Shown: piece by piece, positions 32,050-39,307 of the stretch
Layout: every line of letters starts with the position of its first letter
Position numbering within the stretch: the first letter of the stretch is position 1
Source of the DNA: JAGPUQ01 sp036677085
GTDB lineage: Bacteria; Pseudomonadota; Gammaproteobacteria; Pseudomonadales; Porticoccaceae
Assembly (NCBI GenBank): GCA_036677085.1
Contig: JAKFFI010000052.1
Coordinates: forward strand, 73,824-137,823
Length of the DNA: 64,000 nucleotides
Direction of reading: 5' to 3'
The notes under the pieces: model-generated
The model's input: only the letters and a program-made list of their open reading frames with translations
Database searches by the model: none
Told to the model about the DNA's origin: nothing
Program-made: the position numbers and the translations under genes

Positions 32050-32781
32050 ATGACTTACTGTCTTGGCATCTGCGTCGAACAGGGGCTGGTGCTGGCGTCC
32101 GACAGCCGCACCAGCGCCGGGGTGGATTACGCCTCGGTGTACAGCAAGATGCACGATCTCAAGCCCGCCGACGACCGCCAGTTCGTGCTGCTCACCGCGG
32201 GCAATCTCGCGCTCAGCCAGCAGCTCCTCAGCCACCTGCGGCGCGACCTGGATTACCCCGGGCCTGCCGGCAACCTCAACAGTGCGCGCTACCTGTTCGA
32301 AGCCGCGGAATACGTGGGCGCGACCAATCTGGAAATCCAGAACACCCATGGCCCGGCGCTGCGCGCGAGCGGTCAGAGCCCCGAGGTCACGCTGATTCTG
32401 GCCGGCCAGATCGCGGGCGAACCGCCCGGATTGTTCATCGTCTACGCCCAGGGCAACCATGCGGCGGCAACCGCGGAGACACCCTTTCTGCAGATCGGCG
32501 AGATCAAGTACGGCAAGCCGATGCTGGATCGGGTGGCGCGCGTCGACATGACGCTGGAGGACGCGGCACAGCTGTCGCTGGTCAGCCTCGATGCCACCAC
32601 GCGCTCCAACCTTTCGGTCGGTCCGCCCTACGAAGTGGCGATCTATCGCCGCGACAGCTTTATCCTTGGCAAGCGCTTTCTGTTCGCTGGCGACGATCCC
32701 TTTCTGGACGAACTCAGCACCTCCTGGAATCGTCAGTTGTGCGAGGCGTTTCGGCAGTTGCCGCGGTATCCGTGGCAGTAG
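32050..32781 (+). CDS. Anbu proteasome-like peptidase (orphan)
   Basis: A 243-aa Ntn-fold protein of the Anbu (ancestral beta subunit) family, related to HslV and proteasome beta subunits. It begins MTYCLGICVEQGLVLASDSRTSAGVD, where T2 is the presumed N-terminal nucleophile after Met removal, and the DSRTSAGVD motif is diagnostic. Anbu usually sits in an operon with a circularly permuted ATP-grasp, an alpha-E and a transglutaminase-like protein; none is present here. ATG 32050 is chosen because it places T2 correctly and GGAG lies 12 nt upstream. Confidence 0.88.
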   Translation: MTYCLGICVEQGLVLASDSRTSAGVDYASVYSKMHDLKPADDRQFVLLTAGNLALSQQLLSHLRRDLDYPGPAGNLNSARYLFEAAEYVGATNLEIQNTHGPALRASGQSPEVTLILAGQIAGEPPGLFIVYAQGNHAAATAETPFLQIGEIKYGKPMLDRVARVDMTLEDAAQLSLVSLDATTRSNLSVGPPYEVAIYRRDSFILGKRFLFAGDDPFLDELSTSWNRQLCEAFRQLPRYPWQ

Positions 32782-32856
32782 CGATCTCATACGCCCGGTG
32801 GTTGAATCGTCATGGGTTTTCGTTCACCCGAATACTGGTTGGAAGTGTTCCAGCAG

Positions 32857-33414
32857 TCAGCCGGGTACAGGCAGCTGTCGCACAATGAATTCCCACTCCG
32901 CCGGCGTGTTGATATTGGCGAATTCGGTTTCCGGACCGTGCAGCGGCAGGGTTTCCGCGCTCAGGTCCCGCAGCAGCGCCGCGAGCGAGCGATCGGCGGC
33001 GGCATCGGTCACTCGCGTTTCGATAGCGCGGATCGCCGCGGGGGCGAGCGGCAGCCACAGCGGCAGCAGATAACCTTGGTAATGGCGCGGTTGTCGGGAT
33101 TCATGGCGTGCAGCAAGCAGTGCCGCGAGCGTCGCCGCAGAGAGCAGCGGCATATCCACCGGCACCACCAGCAGATCCCGACCGGGGTAATGACGGCTCA
33201 GACTGTGCAGTGCGCCGAGCGGGCCCAATCCCGGCAACAGGTCGGGCAGGCAGCCCGGCGCGTTGCGACAGACCACCACTTCGGCAATATCCAGCGCGTG
33301 CAATTTGGCGGTCATATGATCGAGCAGGGTGCCGGTGCCGACCGGCAGCAGTGCCTTGTCGGTGCCCATGCGGCGGGATTGGCCGCCGGCGAGCAGGGCG
33401 CCAATTGCCTTCAT
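32857..33414 (-). CDS. mobA: Molybdenum cofactor guanylyltransferase
   Basis: A 185-aa nucleotidyltransferase that attaches GMP to molybdopterin to make MGD, the cofactor of DMSO-reductase-type enzymes. The N-terminal LLAGGQSRRMGTDKALL GTP-binding motif and the VVPVDMPLLS metal motif are present. It is the last gene of the leftward moaABCDE-mobA operon, 10 nt after moaE. It is slightly shorter than E. coli MobA but has all the key motifs. Confidence 0.94.
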   Translation of the reverse strand: MKAIGALLAGGQSRRMGTDKALLPVGTGTLLDHMTAKLHALDIAEVVVCRNAPGCLPDLLPGLGPLGALHSLSRHYPGRDLLVVPVDMPLLSAATLAALLAARHESRQPRHYQGYLLPLWLPLAPAAIRAIETRVTDAAADRSLAALLRDLSAETLPLHGPETEFANINTPAEWEFIVRQLPVPG

Positions 33415-33424
33415 GGCGGGGATG

Positions 33425-33898
33425 TCATTGCTGCTGTTGGGCGGCCTGCCAGCGCTGCGCGGCTTCGCAGTCGCTCGGTTTGGCTTCCACCCAGCGTTCG
33501 CCGTCCGGCGTGAATTCCTTTTTCCAGAACGGTGCCTCGGTCTTCAGATAGTCCATCAGGAATTCGCAGGCGGCGAAGGCTTCGCGCCGATGGCCGCCGG
33601 TGACGCCCACGAACACGATGGGTTCGCCGGGATGGAGCAGGCCGACCCGGTGCGCGATCAGCACCCGGCCCAGCGGCCAGCGCGCCCGCGCCCGGCCGAT
33701 GATGGCGGCCAGGGATTTTTCGGTCATGCCGGGATAGTGTTCGAGCTGCATGGCGGTGACCGGGTTGGCGGATAAATCCCGCACCATGCCGACGAAGGTC
33801 ACCAGCGCGCCCTGGCTGTGGGCGCGGTCGTTTACCAGCTCCGTGGTGAGTGCGGCGGGATCGAGGCCGGTCGTCAAAATCCGCACGTCATCGGTCAC
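33425..33898 (-). CDS. moaE: Molybdopterin synthase catalytic subunit
   Basis: A 157-aa MoaE. It has GALVTFVGMVRDLS near 30, LEHYPGMTEK near 51, RVLIAHRVGLLHPGEPIVFVGVTGGHRREAF (the active-site Lys/Arg region) and the C-terminal KTEAPFWKKEF. The start is GTG at 33898, 2 nt after the moaD stop; GGAGG lies 6 nt upstream inside the moaD end, which settles the choice. It forms the heterotetramer with MoaD. Confidence 0.95.
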   Translation of the reverse strand: MTDDVRILTTGLDPAALTTELVNDRAHSQGALVTFVGMVRDLSANPVTAMQLEHYPGMTEKSLAAIIGRARARWPLGRVLIAHRVGLLHPGEPIVFVGVTGGHRREAFAACEFLMDYLKTEAPFWKKEFTPDGERWVEAKPSDCEAAQRWQAAQQQQ

Positions 33899-33900
33899 GA

Positions 33901-34149
33901 TCAACCTCCGGTAGCGGGAGGGAAAAAGGCGACCTCGTCCCCCGGCCGGATCGGCGTGGCGTCGTCCGCCATCTCCTGATTCACCGCCGCCAGCACCTGG
34001 CATCCGGCAAACAGCGCCTGCCAGCTTGCGCCGCGTGCGGCGAGTTGCGCCTTGAGCGCGCCCACGGTGGTGGGCTCCGACAATTCCAGCGCCAGCCGTG
34101 CCAGATCCAGGGTTTCCCGCAAGCGGGCGAAGAACAGCACTTCAATCAC
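33901..34149 (-). CDS. moaD: Molybdopterin synthase sulfur carrier subunit
   Basis: An 82-aa ubiquitin-like sulfur carrier ending in the required Gly-Gly (PPATGG). The DEVAFFPPATGG tail is typical. It starts at GTG 34149 inside moaC, overlapping by 8 nt, with GGGAG upstream, so it is coupled to moaC; moaE follows 2 nt after its stop. Length is normal. Confidence 0.94.
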   Translation of the reverse strand: MIEVLFFARLRETLDLARLALELSEPTTVGALKAQLAARGASWQALFAGCQVLAAVNQEMADDATPIRPGDEVAFFPPATGG

Positions 34150-34618
34150 CGCTGCGCTCCCAGAGACCGGTTTTGCCGCCGTCTTTCGACAGCACGCGGA
34201 TGGCGCCGATCTCCATGCCCGGGTCCACCGCCTTGCACATGTCGAACAGGGTCAGGGCGGCGACCGCTACCGCGGTGAGCGCTTCCATTTCGACGCCGGT
34301 CTTGCCGTCGAGTTTGCATTCGGCCTGGATGCGCACGCCGTCGTCCTGCACCGCGAATTCCACCTGCACCCGCGCGAGCATCAGTGGATGACACAGGGGA
34401 ATCAGCTCGGCGCAGCGTTTGGCGGCCATGATGCCGGCGATGCGTGCGGTGGCCAGCACATCGCCCTTGGCGTGGCCGCCGCTGCGAATCAGCGCGAGCG
34501 TCTCCGGCTGCATGGCGATGAAGCCTTCGGCGCGCGCGACGCGGGTGGTTACGGCCTTGCCGCTGACATCCACCATGCTGGCTTCGCCGGCGGCATTGAG
34601 GTGCGAGAGCCCGCTCAC
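34142..34618 (-). CDS. moaC: Cyclic pyranopterin monophosphate synthase
   Basis: A 158-aa MoaC, which converts the MoaA product to cPMP. The family motifs MVDVSGKAVTTRVARAEG, GDVLATARIAGIMAAKRCAELIPLCHPL and EALTAVAVAALTLFDMCKAVD are intact, with the K and H active-site residues in the latter two. It starts at GTG 34618, which overlaps the moaB stop by 4 nt (GTGA). Operon member. Confidence 0.95.
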   Translation of the reverse strand: MSGLSHLNAAGEASMVDVSGKAVTTRVARAEGFIAMQPETLALIRSGGHAKGDVLATARIAGIMAAKRCAELIPLCHPLMLARVQVEFAVQDDGVRIQAECKLDGKTGVEMEALTAVAVAALTLFDMCKAVDPGMEIGAIRVLSKDGGKTGLWERSGD

Positions 34619-35169
34619 GACAAAGTTTCCCGGGTGCCGCAGTCCGCGCCCTGCGCCTGCTTGAGCTGCGCGACGAAATTGCAGGGGCGATGAGTGGCGT
34701 CGAGCTGTTCGGCGATGATGCCGTCCCAGGCGGTGCGGCAGGCGTTGGTGGAGCCGGGTACGCAGAAGATGAGCGTGCCGTTGGAGAGACCCGCCAGCGC
34801 GCGCGACTGCACCGTGGACGAACCGATGTCGCGGTGGGAAAGCTGCCGGAACAGTTCGCCGAAACCCTCCACCGTCATGTCGAACAGGGGTGCCACTGCC
34901 TGGGGTGTCGAGTCGCGACCGGTAAAGCCGGTGCCACCGGTGATGATCACTACCTGCACATCGTCGGATGCCGCCCAGACCGCGACCTGGGCGCGGATGC
35001 GGTAGAGATCGTCTTTCAGAATCCGTTTTTCCGCGATCCGGTGACCAGCGGCGGTGAGTTTTTCGACCAGCAACTGGCCCGAGGTGTCGGTCGCCTCGGT
35101 GCGGCTGTCGGAGACCGTGAGCACCGCGATCCGCAGCGCCACGAACCGGTCGGCATAGACTTTGGCCAT
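34615..35169 (-). CDS. moaB: Molybdenum cofactor biosynthesis protein B
   Basis: A 184-aa MoaB/MogA-fold protein, which adenylylates molybdopterin in some organisms. It has RIAVLTVSDSRTEATDTSG near 13 and the VIITGGTGFTGRDSTPQAVAPLFD and GLSNGTLIFCVPGSTNACRTAWDGII motifs. ATG 35169 has AAGGAGG upstream. It lies between moaA and moaC with a 14-nt gap to moaA. It could stand in for MogA, which is not seen in this window. Confidence 0.94.
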   Translation of the reverse strand: MAKVYADRFVALRIAVLTVSDSRTEATDTSGQLLVEKLTAAGHRIAEKRILKDDLYRIRAQVAVWAASDDVQVVIITGGTGFTGRDSTPQAVAPLFDMTVEGFGELFRQLSHRDIGSSTVQSRALAGLSNGTLIFCVPGSTNACRTAWDGIIAEQLDATHRPCNFVAQLKQAQGADCGTRETLS

Positions 35170-35183
35170 GATGATGTCCTCCT

Positions 35184-36158
35184 TCAGCCGCCGAGCATGG
35201 CGAGGTGGCGGGTGCCGCCGCTGAAACCGTCCTGGAGAAAATGGCTGACTTTCTTGTCGGCCAGGCGCGCGCGCAAAAATGCGATCAGTTCGTCGCGCTG
35301 GTCGTCGGCCTGCAACAGGTGGCGCAGATCGATACCGTGTTCGGAAAACAGGCACAGATGCAGTTTGCCGGTGGCGCTCATCCGCAGCCGGTTACAGGTG
35401 GCGCAGAAATCCTTGCTGTAGGGCATGATCAGGCCGATGCGGCCGCGATAATCCGGGTGATGAAATTCCTGCGCCGGGCCGGCGTCCTGGGCGCGGATGG
35501 TCTGGGTCCAGCCTTCGGTCAGCAGGCGGCGGCGCAGATCCTCGCCCGCGACATGGTGGCGGCGGAAAAAATCGCCGTTGTCGCCGGTCTGCATCAGTTC
35601 GATGAAGCGCAGCGTGATGGGCTTGTCCCGCAGCCAGGCGAGAAAACGGTCGATCTGGTTGTCGTTGCAACCGCGCAGCAGCACGGTGTTGACCTTGACC
35701 GTCGCAATGCCCAGTGCCAGCGCGCGGTCGAGGCCGTCGAGCAGTTCCTGCAAGCGCTCGTGACCGGTGATGGCGTGAAACATCGCGGGGTCGAGGCTGT
35801 CGATGCTGAGGTTGAGCGCATCCAGGCCGGCCGCGGCCCAGGCGTCGATGCGCTCGGGCAGCTTGTAGCCGTTGGTGGTGATTGCCAGGGTGCGGATGCC
35901 GGGCGTCGCTTTCACCGCTGCGATGATCGCGGGCAGGTCGGCGCGCACCGAGGGTTCGCCGCCGGTGATGCGTATCTTGGTAGTACCGGTGGCGGCAAAG
36001 GCAACGGCGACCCGGCGCAGTTCATCCAGGCTCAAAAAGGCACGGTCGGGCTTGCCTTCATACCCGTCGGGCAGGCAGTAGGTGCAACGGAAGTTGCAAA
36101 CGTCGGTGATCGACAGGCGCAAGTAATGAAACTCGCGCCCAAAACTGTCCTGTAACAT
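35184..36158 (-). CDS. moaA: GTP 3',8-cyclase
   Basis: A 324-aa radical-SAM enzyme that starts molybdenum cofactor synthesis. The N-terminal cluster ligands are C21, C25 and C28 (CNFRCTYC); the C-terminal cluster motif is DFCATCNRLRMSATGKLHLC; and the C-terminal double Gly (LAMLGG) is present. ATG 36158 is chosen because the family-like sequence starts MLQDSFGREFHYLRLS; frame upstream of it is not family-like. It heads the moaABCDE-mobA operon and has a structured leader of about 190 nt with divergent promoters to the next gene. Confidence 0.95.
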   Translation of the reverse strand: MLQDSFGREFHYLRLSITDVCNFRCTYCLPDGYEGKPDRAFLSLDELRRVAVAFAATGTTKIRITGGEPSVRADLPAIIAAVKATPGIRTLAITTNGYKLPERIDAWAAAGLDALNLSIDSLDPAMFHAITGHERLQELLDGLDRALALGIATVKVNTVLLRGCNDNQIDRFLAWLRDKPITLRFIELMQTGDNGDFFRRHHVAGEDLRRRLLTEGWTQTIRAQDAGPAQEFHHPDYRGRIGLIMPYSKDFCATCNRLRMSATGKLHLCLFSEHGIDLRHLLQADDQRDELIAFLRARLADKKVSHFLQDGFSGGTRHLAMLGG

Positions 36159-36180
36159 GGCAAACACCTTTCCAAGGACG

Positions 36181-36230
36181 GGAGGATGAACGGTTTCCCG
36201 CGCATCCCTCAGAACCCTTTTCGGGTTCTC
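36181..36230 (-). ncRNA. Structured moaA leader, candidate Moco riboswitch
   Basis: In the moaA mRNA leader two hairpins can be drawn. The first pairs AGAACCC with GGGTTCT (36211-36229) around a 5-nt loop. The second pairs GGGAUG (36208-36203) with CAUCCU (36188-36183), one pair being G-U, and its inner C-G-G/C-C-G pairs close a GAAA tetraloop (36197-36194). A GNRA tetraloop and a moaA leader position are expected of Moco RNAs in gammaproteobacteria, but the consensus was not verified. This span is only the strongest part of a longer leader. Confidence 0.35.
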
Positions 36231-36357
36231 GGCGCCGGATTCCTGTCCCCGGGTCTCACCGCTGAAGTGCACGGCAGTGAGGTGGACGGTGGGGAGTTAG
36301 AGCTGCGGCGCTCGGAGTTTGTCTGTGATCGCCGCGGTGGCACACGGCGATGTTTGA

Positions 36358-36397
36358 AGTGTAGCACGGTCGCCGCTTGCCGGAGCTTTGCTACACT
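36358..36397. promoter_or_regulatory. Divergent extended -10 promoters (moaA / 36434)
   Basis: AGTGTAGCA (36358-36366) and TGCTACACT (36389-36397) form a perfect 9-bp inverted repeat separated by 22 nt. Read outward on each strand it gives TG-n-TACACT, an extended -10, so it can be a pair of divergent sigma-70 promoters: one for moaA leftward (start about 36351) and one for the 36434 gene rightward (start about 36404). Coincidence is possible. Confidence 0.45.
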
Positions 36398-36433
36398 CCG
36401 GGCCAGTTTCCCTCGCCGCACAGGACACCTCCG

Positions 36434-36934
36434 ATGCCGCCATCCTCAGATAATCCCGCACCTCCGAGCTCTCCGGTCTGCGCTGCCGATGCCGGCAGCG
36501 ACGCCTACATGAACCGGGTCGAACCGGCCGAACTGGTGGAGTTTCTCAACCAGTTGCTGGAAGCCGAGCGCGCCGGTACCCGGGTGGCGCGGGAGTCCCG
36601 CGATCAGTGCATTACCGCGCCCGAGCGCCAGCTGATGACGGACATCCATGGCGACGAAGCGCGCTGGTGCAAGATGCTCATCGAGGCGATCCCGCGCCTG
36701 GGTGGCGAACCCTCGCTCAAGGTGGGCGACTTCCACCCGCGCGCCATGGCCATCGCTGAGCTGGACGAACGGCTGCGCTTTCTCAACCGTGGTCAGGGCT
36801 GGGTGGCCAAACGTCTGGGCGAGATGATCCCGCGCGTGGCCGATGCGGCATTGCGCACCGAGCTGGTCGCGATGCGGGAAAATCACGACGCCAACATCGC
36901 CCGCGTCAACCGCTTTCTGGAAGAGCGCGCCTAG
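36434..36934 (+). CDS. DUF6306-like protein
   Basis: A 166-aa soluble helical protein. After a Pro/Ser-rich N-terminus the body starts NRVEPAELVEFLNQLLEAERAGTRVARES, with DIHGDEARWCKMLIEAIPRLGGEPS and ANIARVNRFLEERA near the end. The many acidic residues and the ExxR/H-E-x-x-W pattern recall ferritin-like two-helix proteins of the DUF6306 type. ATG 36434 (AGGA upstream) is chosen over an upstream frame that reads non-specifically. It is followed 9 nt later by mtfA. The function is unknown. Confidence 0.7.
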   Translation: MPPSSDNPAPPSSPVCAADAGSDAYMNRVEPAELVEFLNQLLEAERAGTRVARESRDQCITAPERQLMTDIHGDEARWCKMLIEAIPRLGGEPSLKVGDFHPRAMAIAELDERLRFLNRGQGWVAKRLGEMIPRVADAALRTELVAMRENHDANIARVNRFLEERA

Positions 36935-36942
36935 CCACCGCG

Positions 36943-37713
36943 ATGTTCGAGCGCCTGCGCCGCCGGCGCGAAAGTCGCCGTCTGCAACGCCTGGCGGTTC
37001 CGGTCGAAGCCTGGGAGGCCGCCATCGCGGACTGGCCGGTGGCGGCCCGCTATCGGGGCGAGGCGCGGACGCGGCTGCGCGACATGGCGCTGCGCTTTCT
37101 GCTGCGCAAGCAGTTCGTTGCCGTCGACGGGCTCGAAATCACCGATGCCATGCAGCTGCGGATCGCCACCATGGCCGCCGTGCCGGTACTGGAACTGGGG
37201 CTGGAGTGGTACGACGGCTGGGTGACGCTGATTCTCTATACCGGGGCTTTCATTCCTGCCCACGACCGCGAGGATGAGTACGGCATCGTCCACACCGAGC
37301 GTGAACCCCTGACCGGCGAAACTTCGGCACACGGGGCGGTGATCCTGTCCTGGGAAGACGTCGCCGGCGCGAGTGGCGCGGATGCCTACAATGTGGTCAT
37401 CCACGAGATGGCCCACAAGCTCGACATGCGCAGCGACGGCGGTCCCAATGGCGCGCCACCCTTGCATCCGGACATGGACCCGGTGGCCTGGACCCGGGCC
37501 TTCACCGCCGCCTGGGAAGACCTCGAAAACCGCGCCGCCGCCGATGGCGACGACGAGCTACCCATCGACCCCTATGCCCTGCAGGACGCGGGTGAATTCT
37601 TCGCGGTGACCAGCGAGTGTTTTTTTGAAGCCCCGGCGCGACTGGCGGAGTACTGGCCCGAGCTGTATCGGCAACTGAGTGCCTTTTACCGGCAGGACCC
37701 TCTGGCTCAGTAA
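36943..37713 (+). CDS. mtfA: MtfA-type zinc-dependent peptidase
   Basis: A 256-aa M90-family peptidase related to E. coli MtfA, an Mlc-interacting aminopeptidase. The zinc motif VIHEMAHKLD is near residue 151, with a downstream acidic ligand in DAGEFFAVTSECFFEAP, and the conserved LSWEDV and DGPYAL-like (here DPYALQDAGEFF) segments are present. No signal peptide. It follows the DUF6306 gene in a probable two-gene unit. The physiological target here is unknown. Confidence 0.9.
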   Translation: MFERLRRRRESRRLQRLAVPVEAWEAAIADWPVAARYRGEARTRLRDMALRFLLRKQFVAVDGLEITDAMQLRIATMAAVPVLELGLEWYDGWVTLILYTGAFIPAHDREDEYGIVHTEREPLTGETSAHGAVILSWEDVAGASGADAYNVVIHEMAHKLDMRSDGGPNGAPPLHPDMDPVAWTRAFTAAWEDLENRAAADGDDELPIDPYALQDAGEFFAVTSECFFEAPARLAEYWPELYRQLSAFYRQDPLAQ

Positions 37714-37867
37714 CCCATGGGCCGCCGCAGTGGTAGCGCCGTCCACCCTTTATGAAGATCTCGCCTTGACCAGAGGCTCGACCAGTGACCACCAAGGAAG
37801 CTTGGTTTGTCACGGCTGAATCGTACACTGGGGAAAACCTATAACCATAAAATCACCGGAGGCTGCC

Positions 37868-39307
37868 ATGCCTGTGCAAACGTTTCCCCCCATGAGCAAG
37901 GATTTTCCCAGTTTCGACTGCGACGCCCATATCGCCGAGCCGATGGAAATCTGGGAGCGCGCCGAAGACCATCTCACCCGCGCCGAACTGGCCGCGCTCA
38001 AGACCACGCTCTGGTACGACCGCGAATCGGATCAGCTGATCGTCAACGATACCGTCGGCGCCGGCATCCGCTCGAAGGAGGGGCGCGGCACCGCGGGCGC
38101 CATGAACCTGATCTCGGTCGCGGGTCCGGGCATGAAGCACGCCATCCAGCGGGCGCTCAACGTCCGCAACCTGCGCGCGGAGACCGCGCTCACCAAGGCG
38201 CAGGCCGCCTATATCGATCACCGCGGCGCCTACGATCCCAAGGCGCGCCTGCGCGACATGGATGTTCAGGGCATCGATCAGGTGATGTTCATTCCCTCGG
38301 ACATCGACACCTACCCCTGGCTGCGCAATGGCCTCGGCGCCACCGCTGCCTGCAAGGCCTACAACGAATGGGCCTGGGAAGGCTGTCAGGCCGATCCTGA
38401 GCGCCTGTTTTTCGCGGCACTGCTGCCGTTGCAGGACCCGAAAGGGGCGGTGCGCGAGATCCACCGGGTCGCCGCCAAGGGTTGCCGCGTCGGCCTGGTG
38501 CGCCCCATCGATGCGCTCGGCAACTACCCGCTGCAGCCCAGGTTCGATCCACTGTGGCGGGCGATGGAAGAGACCGGCATGGTGTACGGCATGCATCCGT
38601 TTCCCGCGCTGGGCTCGTTGAAACCGCCGGGCTACAGCGAGCAGCACTCGGCGTCCGAGCTGATCAACCGCACGGTGACGTCGGCGAACATCCCCCATTC
38701 GTTCCTGACCAATGTGCAGAATTTCCAGTCCGAAGCCTCGGTGTGGGTGGTGTCGGCGCTGTTTTCAGGTCTGTTCGAGCGTTTCCCGAAACTGAAAGCC
38801 GCAGTGTTCGAGGCGTCCTCGACCTGGCTCAGCTTCGTGCTCGACGAGTGCGACAAGTACTACAAGCTGTACCGCAACGAACGCAGTTTTCCGCCGCTCA
38901 AAAGGCTCCCGAGCGAGACTTTCTTCGAGCATTGCATGACCGGTTTCGAGGGCGACGAGGCGCCGCCGTCGCGCTTGCCGGAGTTTTACGAGAACATCCT
39001 CACCTGGTCGTCGGACGTCTACCACCACGACGGCGACGACGTCTGGCGCGCGCTCGAAACCATGCGCGGCTGCGGTCTGTCGGCCGAGCGCCAGGCCAAG
39101 TTCCTCGGCGGCAACGCGCGGCGCATGTACAACATCCAGGCGCCGAAGACGTTCATCCGCGACCGCGTGACCCAGATCGAGCGCCCCGACTGGTGGCCGA
39201 CCGCGGATGAAATCGAGCGCGCCATGGCCGCCGACGCCAGCGTGCTGCCGCGCGCCGAACCGGTCGCCGTCAATACCTTCCAGCGCGCAGTGGGAGGGTC
39301 CAACTGA
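37868..39307 (+). CDS. Amidohydrolase-2 family metal-dependent hydrolase
   Basis: A 479-aa member of the Amidohydro_2 family. The first metal motif is FDCDAHIAEPMEIW, with D19 and H21 (Asp-x-His). There are two long inserts (to about residue 120) compared with the 26,342 protein. GMHPFPALG near 240 may give a histidine ligand, and VLTWSSDVYHHDGDD near 380 supplies the late acidic/His motif. ATG 37868 has GGAGG upstream. It shares TGATG with the next gene, a 1-nt overlap, so the two are translationally coupled and probably form a complex or act in succession. Confidence 0.86.
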   Translation: MPVQTFPPMSKDFPSFDCDAHIAEPMEIWERAEDHLTRAELAALKTTLWYDRESDQLIVNDTVGAGIRSKEGRGTAGAMNLISVAGPGMKHAIQRALNVRNLRAETALTKAQAAYIDHRGAYDPKARLRDMDVQGIDQVMFIPSDIDTYPWLRNGLGATAACKAYNEWAWEGCQADPERLFFAALLPLQDPKGAVREIHRVAAKGCRVGLVRPIDALGNYPLQPRFDPLWRAMEETGMVYGMHPFPALGSLKPPGYSEQHSASELINRTVTSANIPHSFLTNVQNFQSEASVWVVSALFSGLFERFPKLKAAVFEASSTWLSFVLDECDKYYKLYRNERSFPPLKRLPSETFFEHCMTGFEGDEAPPSRLPEFYENILTWSSDVYHHDGDDVWRALETMRGCGLSAERQAKFLGGNARRMYNIQAPKTFIRDRVTQIERPDWWPTADEIERAMAADASVLPRAEPVAVNTFQRAVGGSN

